Below are positions 6,181 through 6,627 of a stretch of DNA of 6,627 bases, piece by piece. Source of the DNA: Deinococcus sp. (GTDB lineage: Bacteria > Deinococcota > Deinococci > Deinococcales > Deinococcaceae); the NCBI RefSeq assembly GCF_030523985.1, contig NZ_JAUNHK010000089.1, positions 3,910-10,536 of the forward strand, read 5' to 3'. The first letter of the stretch is position 1; every line of letters begins with the position of its first letter. Under the pieces are notes generated by a model. It made no database searches, was not told the origin of the DNA, and saw only the letters and a program-made list of their open reading frames with translations. The position numbers and the translations under genes are program-made.

Positions 6181-6627
6181 CGGGGGCCGGGCTGTGGGGC
6201 GACAGGGCCGCAAAACTGCCCACGATGCGCCCGTGGTGCCAGCGGGGGCTGGTGACGGCCCGCAGCGAACGGAGCTGGCCCTCGCCATCCCGGATTTGCA
6301 GGGCGTAGGTCTGCCCCTGACAGCCCCAGGACGTGCGCCACTGTTCCCGAATAGGCTGGTGGTGCGCGGGGTCAATCAGGTTGAGCATGGGATGGCCCAC
6401 CACTTCTCCGTGCGGATACCCGAGCAGCTCGCAGGCCACGCTGTTGGCGTACCTGACTTCGCCCTCGGCGTCCAGCACGATCATTCCCTCGCCGCTGCAT
6501 TCGAGCAGTTGCCGCGCAAAATGGAGTTCTTCTTCGTAGGACTGGCGCAACTGCCTGTGCATGCGCAGAATGGTGCTTATCCGGCGAAACAGCCACAGCA
6601 GCAGCAGTTGCACCGTCAGCAGGAGAA
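6137..6627 (-). CDS. Membrane-anchored PAS-domain protein, C-terminal part (cut by window edge)
   Basis: The visible 162 codons start inside a hydrophobic helix (LLLTVQLLLLWLFRR), then a helical linker with Arg and Gln (RMHRQLRQSYEEELHFARQL). One PAS domain follows (nucleotides about 6511 to 6206), with LLECSGEGMIVLDAEGEVRY, then YANSVACELLGYPHGEVVGH and the later strand pattern RSLRAVTSPRWHHG. PAS domains sense ligands, redox state or light, or mediate dimer contacts; no cofactor can be assigned. After the PAS fold the chain ends in a Pro/Ala-rich tail with no histidine kinase, GGDEF or other output domain. Any sensor or output part must be N-terminal, beyond the right edge. The GTG at 6613 lies within the membrane helix and the frame is open to the window end, so the true start is outside. 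The final codons overlap the fused ABC gene. Confidence 0.8.
   Translation of the reverse strand, partial: LLLTVQLLLLWLFRRISTILRMHRQLRQSYEEELHFARQLLECSGEGMIVLDAEGEVRYANSVACELLGYPHGEVVGHPMLNLIDPAHHQPIREQWRTSWGCQGQTYALQIRDGEGQLRSLRAVTSPRWHHGRIVGSFAALSPHSPAPVSAPAAGRPSVPVP

Noticed and set aside
4360..6375. 671-codon minus-strand open frame across the ABC fusion
   Set aside because: It is very rich in Gln, Arg and Pro with no family features, and it lies antisense to intact ATPase and permease motifs. Long antisense frames are expected in such GC-rich genes.

Overview
This is a GC-rich bacterial window that most likely comes from the genus Deinococcus. The inference rests on three things. The first is the gene families and their wording. 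The second is strong GC bias at third codon positions. The third is the start-site architecture: six genes each carry a -10-like hexamer of the form TANNCT only 6-8 bases before the start codon, with no room for a Shine-Dalgarno site. This is the leaderless-mRNA arrangement known from Deinococcus. Species assignment is not possible from the sequence alone.

Layout. The left edge (1-1101, minus) is the N-terminal 367 codons of alanyl-tRNA synthetase (alaS). A 36-bp divergent promoter region follows, shared with a hotdog-fold acyl-CoA thioesterase (1138-1608, plus). A 96-residue protein of uncertain function is coupled to the thioesterase by a 4-base GTGA overlap (1605-1895). Next on the plus strand, each apparently with its own promoter, are a ROK-family sugar kinase (probably glucokinase, 1919-2827) that has lost the family's zinc-binding cysteines, a small FtsB/DivIC-like membrane protein (2853-3239), and cutA (3291-3602). 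A bidirectional hairpin terminator (3608-3638) separates cutA from a convergent tRNA-Arg(TCT) gene (3641-3717, minus). Then come an EamA/DMT-family membrane transporter (3798-4694, plus) and, overlapping its stop by 8 bases, a natural fusion of an ABC ATPase with its TauC/SsuC/ThiX-like permease (4687-6180, plus). The right edge (6137-6627, minus) is the C-terminal part of a membrane-anchored PAS-domain protein. Its last codons overlap the fused ABC gene tail-to-tail by 44 bp.

How the genes work together. There is no single pathway: the window looks like a compact stretch of housekeeping and small-molecule genes. Genes that begin a transcription unit carry the TANNCT box. The two genes that overlap an upstream stop codon (1605 and 4687) use GTG and lack the box, so they are probably translated by coupling. 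There is no gene-free stretch longer than about 100 bases. I saw no CRISPR array, insertion sequence, prophage or integration site.

I found no clearly new multi-gene system. The points most worth following are the uniform TANNCT/leaderless starts, the reciprocal divergent promoter, the cysteine-less ROK kinase and the one-chain ABC importer with no binding protein in view.
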